Position numbers and translations under genes: made by a program. Shown piece by piece: positions 61,091-64,000 of a DNA stretch of 64,000 nt. The notes beneath the pieces were generated by a model. The model had not been told where the DNA came from. It made no database searches and was given only the letters and a program-made list of their open reading frames with translations. Position 1 is the stretch's first letter; each line of letters opens with the position of its first letter. The DNA is from Verrucomicrobiota bacterium (GTDB taxonomy: Bacteria; Verrucomicrobiota; Verrucomicrobiia; Verrucomicrobiales; Akkermansiaceae): positions 1 through 64,000 of the forward strand of contig JAFLEH010000038.1 in NCBI GenBank assembly GCA_017301995.1, in the 5' to 3' direction.

Positions 61091-62479
61091 TCATGGTTTG
61101 CCCGTGGCGGGCTTGAAGTCCGGATTCGGGACAGGCATCCGGGCGTGGACGGATTCCCTCCATTTCCGCAGGGAAGCCAGCATGGCTTTCGCCCGCCCGG
61201 GATCCTTCTCGGCCAGATTGTTATGTTCTGATGGATCGTTTGAAAGATTGTATAACTCCAGCGAGTTGTCCCCGAAGTTCTCAATCAGTTTCCAGTCACC
61301 GTCACGCATGGCGCCGCACGGCGATCCGCCCTGGTTGCTGTAGTGGGGATAGTGCCAGAACAAGGGTCCGCGCTCCGTTGATTCGCCTTTCAGCAGGGGC
61401 ACAAGGCTCTTGCCGTCCTTGTGCTGCTCCGGACGCGCCGGCAACCCGGCGAGGTCCAGCAGGGTCGGATAGAAATCGGCGCTCACCACCGGGGTGGCGC
61501 AACTGCCGCCCGCCTTGGCCACGCCGGGCGCCCGGATGATCCAGGGAACCCGGATGCCGCCTTCGTAGTTCCATCCCTTTCCCGCCCGATAGGGCATGTT
61601 GGAAGTCGGGTGCCCCTCCGCGGTGGCCAGACCGCCGTTGTCCGATGTGAAAATGACGATGGTCTTGCCGGTTAGGCCGTTCGTTTCGAGCGCGTCCAGC
61701 ACCCTGCCGATGGCGAGGTCCATCTGTTCGATCATCGCGGCGTAGGCCGGATGGTTCTGCGTCTGGCGGACCTTGTTGGCCTGTTCGCGGCCCCACTTCA
61801 CCGGGTTGTCCCGCCCCGCCTTGGTTCGGTATTTCGCGATGAGATCGGGACGGGCGCCGATCGGGATATGGACCGCCTGGAACGGCAGATAGGCGAAAAA
61901 CGGCTTGTCTTTGTTAGCCCCGATGAAGCGGACCGCCGCGTCCGCGATGCGGTCGGTGGTCTTGGGGTCGGTGGCGGGGTCAGTCCCCGGTCCAGGCGGA
62001 TAGAAGAACTGGCTGGCGCCTATCAGATCGCGGGAAAATCCCTGCTCGCGCGGGGAGAAGCCCGCGTTGCCCAGATGCCATTTCCCGGCGAAGAAATTGG
62101 TGTATCCGCCCTCGGCCAGCGCCTCGGCGAGGGTGGTTTCCTCCAGCGCGAGGTGGTCGGCATTGGGAGGCGGGAGCAGGCGTCCGGTGTTCTTGCCGCC
62201 GATGAAGTTGTCGATTCCGGTGCGTGCCGGGTATTTGCCGGTCATGATGCTGGCGCGCGTGGGTGAGCAGACGTTGCAGGCGGCGTAGCCCGCGGTGAAA
62301 TTCACGCCGCTCGCGGCCAACCGGCTGATGTTGGGGGTCTCGTAGAATGTCTCCCGGTTGTTGCAGGCCACGTCCATCACGCCAAGATCATCGGCCAGGA
62401 AGAACACGATATTCGGGCGCTCGGCGGCGGAAACGATGCCGCAGGCCGCCAGCACGGATAGAAGTAGGATCGTTCGCAT
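61091..62479 (-). CDS. S1-family sulfatase (arylsulfatase A-like), secreted
   Basis: 462 aa from ATG 62479 (MRTILLLSVLAACGIVSAAE). Opens ERPNIVFFLADDLGVMDVAC with the metal-binding Asp pair. The formylglycine motif is VCSPTRASIMTGKYPARTG (Cys at ~residue 71; C-x-P-x-R type). Further: FFAGKWHLGNAGFSPREQGF (Lys-Trp-His), VIFTSDNGGLATAEG (metal-binding Asp-Asn), YEGGIRVPWIIRAPGV. It needs an anaerobic-type sulfatase-maturing or FGE enzyme encoded elsewhere. Sulfatases are typical of bacteria degrading marine or mucosal sulfated glycans, which supports that diet here. It sits 31 bp downstream of the methyltransferase gene on the same strand. Confidence 0.93.
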   Translation of the reverse strand: MRTILLLSVLAACGIVSAAERPNIVFFLADDLGVMDVACNNRETFYETPNISRLAASGVNFTAGYAACNVCSPTRASIMTGKYPARTGIDNFIGGKNTGRLLPPPNADHLALEETTLAEALAEGGYTNFFAGKWHLGNAGFSPREQGFSRDLIGASQFFYPPGPGTDPATDPKTTDRIADAAVRFIGANKDKPFFAYLPFQAVHIPIGARPDLIAKYRTKAGRDNPVKWGREQANKVRQTQNHPAYAAMIEQMDLAIGRVLDALETNGLTGKTIVIFTSDNGGLATAEGHPTSNMPYRAGKGWNYEGGIRVPWIIRAPGVAKAGGSCATPVVSADFYPTLLDLAGLPARPEQHKDGKSLVPLLKGESTERGPLFWHYPHYSNQGGSPCGAMRDGDWKLIENFGDNSLELYNLSNDPSEHNNLAEKDPGRAKAMLASLRKWRESVHARMPVPNPDFKPATGKP

Positions 62480-62510
62480 AAGTATCGGGTGTTGGGGGAT
62501 CATGGCGGGG

Positions 62511-63434
62511 TTAGCGGGTGGCCCACACGGATTTCAGATAGGGCTCGCCGGTGAAGTCCGGCGGCATCGGTGAGGACCGGAGCCCGAGGGGTTTGGCGGA
62601 TGCGGATAGAATATGGCGTTTGAAATCGGAAGCGGATAGATTCCGGCAATTGGTGCAGCAAAGCAGCCAGCCGCCGGGAGCGAGAACCGCGAGCGCCAGG
62701 GCGGCGAGTTCGCCGAAGTCACGTTCGGCGCGGAACACCCGGCCGGTTTCGTCGCGGGAAAAGGTGGGCGGATCAAGGATAACCGCGTCGAAGGTGCGGC
62801 CGCTCTTGGCGAAGCGCCGGAGCCAATGGAAGGTATCGCCCTTGCAGAAATGGTGCCCGGCGGGGTCGATCCGGTTGTGTTGGAAGTTGCGTTTCGCCCA
62901 ATCGAGATAAGTGTTTGATAGATCAAGGGTGGTGATTTCCGCGCCCGCGGCGGCCGCCGCCACGGAGAAGGCTCCGGTATAGGCGAAGGTGTTGAGCAGA
63001 GTGCCGCCGGCCCCCATCCGGCGGCGGACTTCCGCGCGGTTGTCGCGCTGGTCGAGGAAAATCCCCTGCGAGTAGCCGGATTGGAACGAAATCTCGAACC
63101 CCAGTCCGTTTTCGCGGATGAGGAACGGCTCCTCCGTTTCCGGTCCGCCCAGATGGACGGGCGACTCCTTCTGGTGCTGGTCGAGCTTTTTCCAATAACA
63201 CGACGCGGGCCGCGCGCGGACCCAACCGTCGAACGATGCCGGGATGGACGCGGAGGGTGTCGAAAGCAGCCAGCGTCCGGCATAGGTCTCCAGAAACACG
63301 CCGGGCAAGCCATCACCCTCGCCATCTATCAAACGCACCGCGTCGGTCTCCGGGTTGAGGAGACCGGCACGGCGGGCAATGGCGGTTTCGGCAAGGCTCT
63401 GCATCAGGAAGGCGCGGCGGGTGGACCAACGCAT
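62511..63434 (-). CDS. Class I SAM-dependent methyltransferase (RlmI/COG1092-like)
   Basis: About 307 aa from ATG 63434 (RWSTRRAFLMQSLAETAIAR). RNA-methyltransferase features: DAVRLIDGEGDGLPGVFLE, SGYSQGIFLDQRDNRAEVRR, AdoMet motif I LLNTFAYTGAFSVAAAAAGA, motif II TTLDLSNTYLDWAKRN, catalytic-region VILDPPTFSRDETG and WLLCCTNCRNLSASDF. The core matches the RlmI/RlmK (23S rRNA m5C/m7G) group but there is no full N-terminal PUA domain, so the protein is shorter than E. coli RlmI. Target RNA position unknown. Confidence 0.85.
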   Translation of the reverse strand: MRWSTRRAFLMQSLAETAIARRAGLLNPETDAVRLIDGEGDGLPGVFLETYAGRWLLSTPSASIPASFDGWVRARPASCYWKKLDQHQKESPVHLGGPETEEPFLIRENGLGFEISFQSGYSQGIFLDQRDNRAEVRRRMGAGGTLLNTFAYTGAFSVAAAAAGAEITTLDLSNTYLDWAKRNFQHNRIDPAGHHFCKGDTFHWLRRFAKSGRTFDAVILDPPTFSRDETGRVFRAERDFGELAALALAVLAPGGWLLCCTNCRNLSASDFKRHILSASAKPLGLRSSPMPPDFTGEPYLKSVWATR

Positions 63435-63494
63435 ACCAGCACCAAACCCCGGATGCAACTCCGCGCTTGGCCAACCAAACAATGTTGGCGCGGC

Positions 63495-63761
63495 CTACCG
63501 CGTTTCCGGCGACGGTTCGTCCCCCAGCATGCGGTCGATTTCCACCACGCGGTCCCAAGGGCAGCGGCGGCGCTGGTATTTCCGCCAGACGATGTCGCGC
63601 AGCGCCCGCCAGATGTCCTCCGTGATCGCCTCAGGAGCCAGCGTTTCCCAGTCGGGATCGGTCTTCAGGGTGGTTAGAACCGTCCATCGGTCCCCGTGAT
63701 GGGACGCCCGGTAATACCGGGTCCCTTCTTCAGTGCGCTCGCGCCATTCGTGGCTTTCCAT
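63495..63761 (-). CDS. Small conserved-type hypothetical protein
   Basis: 88 aa: SHEWRERTEEGTRYYRASHH, then GDRWTVLTTLKTDPDWETLA and ITEDIWRALRDIVWRKYQRR. No signal or membrane segment, and no family I recognise. It is compact and Trp/Arg-rich with ordinary codon use for the region. It lies 60 bp upstream of the methyltransferase on the same strand, so it may belong to the same transcript. Divergent from the gene that begins at 63869. Confidence 0.65.
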   Translation of the reverse strand: MESHEWRERTEEGTRYYRASHHGDRWTVLTTLKTDPDWETLAPEAITEDIWRALRDIVWRKYQRRRCPWDRVVEIDRMLGDEPSPETR

Positions 63762-63868
63762 GCGCCGATGATGGACCGGACCGGGATAACGCGCAACGGA
63801 TAACTCAGCGGAAATTTTTTCCCCGCGTGACAGGGTCTCCCCGCGGTGCTAGAACACGCGTGGTGAGC

Positions 63869-64000
63869 ATGGCCGCGCCGATTCCGGTTTCCAGCCAGCC
63901 GAGCGTCCGCGGAGCGGTGCTGGGCGGGGTAGGCGTGAGCCTGTTGGTCGCGGGGATGTGGCGGGTGGACGGCGCGCTCGCGGCCTTGGGGCTGGGGACG
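63869..64000 (+). CDS. Partial membrane protein at the right edge
   Basis: 44 codons visible from ATG 63869 to the window end; two in-frame GTG codons at 63860 and 63863 could also start it. The sequence begins MAAPIPVSSQPSVRG and continues with a hydrophobic segment, AVLGGVGVSLLVAGMW and ALAALGLG, so it is probably an integral membrane protein. Too little is present to name a family. Confidence 0.5.
   Translation, partial: MAAPIPVSSQPSVRGAVLGGVGVSLLVAGMWRVDGALAALGLGT

Noticed and set aside
1..64000. CRISPR arrays, rRNA or tRNA genes, prophage genes
   Set aside because: No regularly spaced repeats, no cloverleaf-like sequences and no phage or Cas proteins were recognised on either strand.

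Overview
This is a GC-rich stretch (roughly 60-65% by eye) of a bacterial chromosome, most likely from the phylum Verrucomicrobiota (Luteolibacter/Haloferula-like). That placement is an inference from gene content. It rests on several PEP-CTERM surface proteins, an autotransporter-associated beta-strand repeat protein, LamG/thrombospondin-3-like 'DxDxDG' modules, and many secreted glycoside hydrolases and a sulfatase. A DUF1080 protein, FG-GAP protein, Tat-exported Gfo/Idh/MocA oxidoreductase, eukaryotic-type UDP-sugar pyrophosphorylase and beta-propeller histidine kinases point the same way. No rRNA, tRNA, CRISPR array, insertion sequence or prophage was recognised.

Layout. 1-14.2 kb is a minus-strand glycan-degradation locus: a GntR-type regulator with a sugar-binding-like domain (cut by the left edge), GH116, GH172 (DUF2961), GH2, a second GH172 fused to a LamG-like module, a PEP-CTERM LamG protein and a large LamG/TSP3 protein. 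14.3-18 kb is a NarL-type response regulator and its beta-propeller/Y_Y_Y histidine kinase. 18.1-29 kb holds a CAP-domain protein, a guanine-deaminase-like enzyme, an acidic unknown protein, an entericidin-like lipopeptide, a MoxR-DUF58-transglutaminase operon, a PDZ protein and a PEP-CTERM protein. 29.1-33.8 kb is a Fur-family regulator followed by sufC-sufB-sufD. A nucleotidyltransferase and a small partner gene sit between sufB and sufD.

33.9-46.1 kb is a second surface/glycan region: a GH110-like beta-helix protein, a 1,409-aa beta-strand repeat protein, a divergent PEP-CTERM protein, and a second response regulator/propeller kinase pair. The three surface proteins carry the same ~200-aa module. 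46.2-54.3 kb has a UDPGP-family enzyme, glucuronate isomerase (uxaC), an S9 peptidase, a DUF1080 protein, an FG-GAP protein and an alpha/beta-hydrolase. 54.3-56.4 kb is an accessory patch: decayed intergenic repeats and two low-GC genes, one of them SMI1/KNR4-like. 56.4-64 kb has a GH106-like hydrolase, an oxidoreductase, a sulfatase, a methyltransferase and a right-edge partial membrane protein.

How it fits together (inference): two blocks each pair secreted hydrolases and surface-anchored binding proteins with a one-operon propeller kinase/response regulator. That arrangement suggests sensing, binding and breaking down plant- or algal-type glycans. The most unusual sequence-level signal is a marked excess of the pentamers GTTAG/CTAAC and GATAG/CTATC over GTCAG/CTGAC and GACAG/CTGTC. 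It forces rare codons (Arg AGG/AGA, Leu CTA/TTA) into GC-rich genes and is absent from the low-GC accessory patch.
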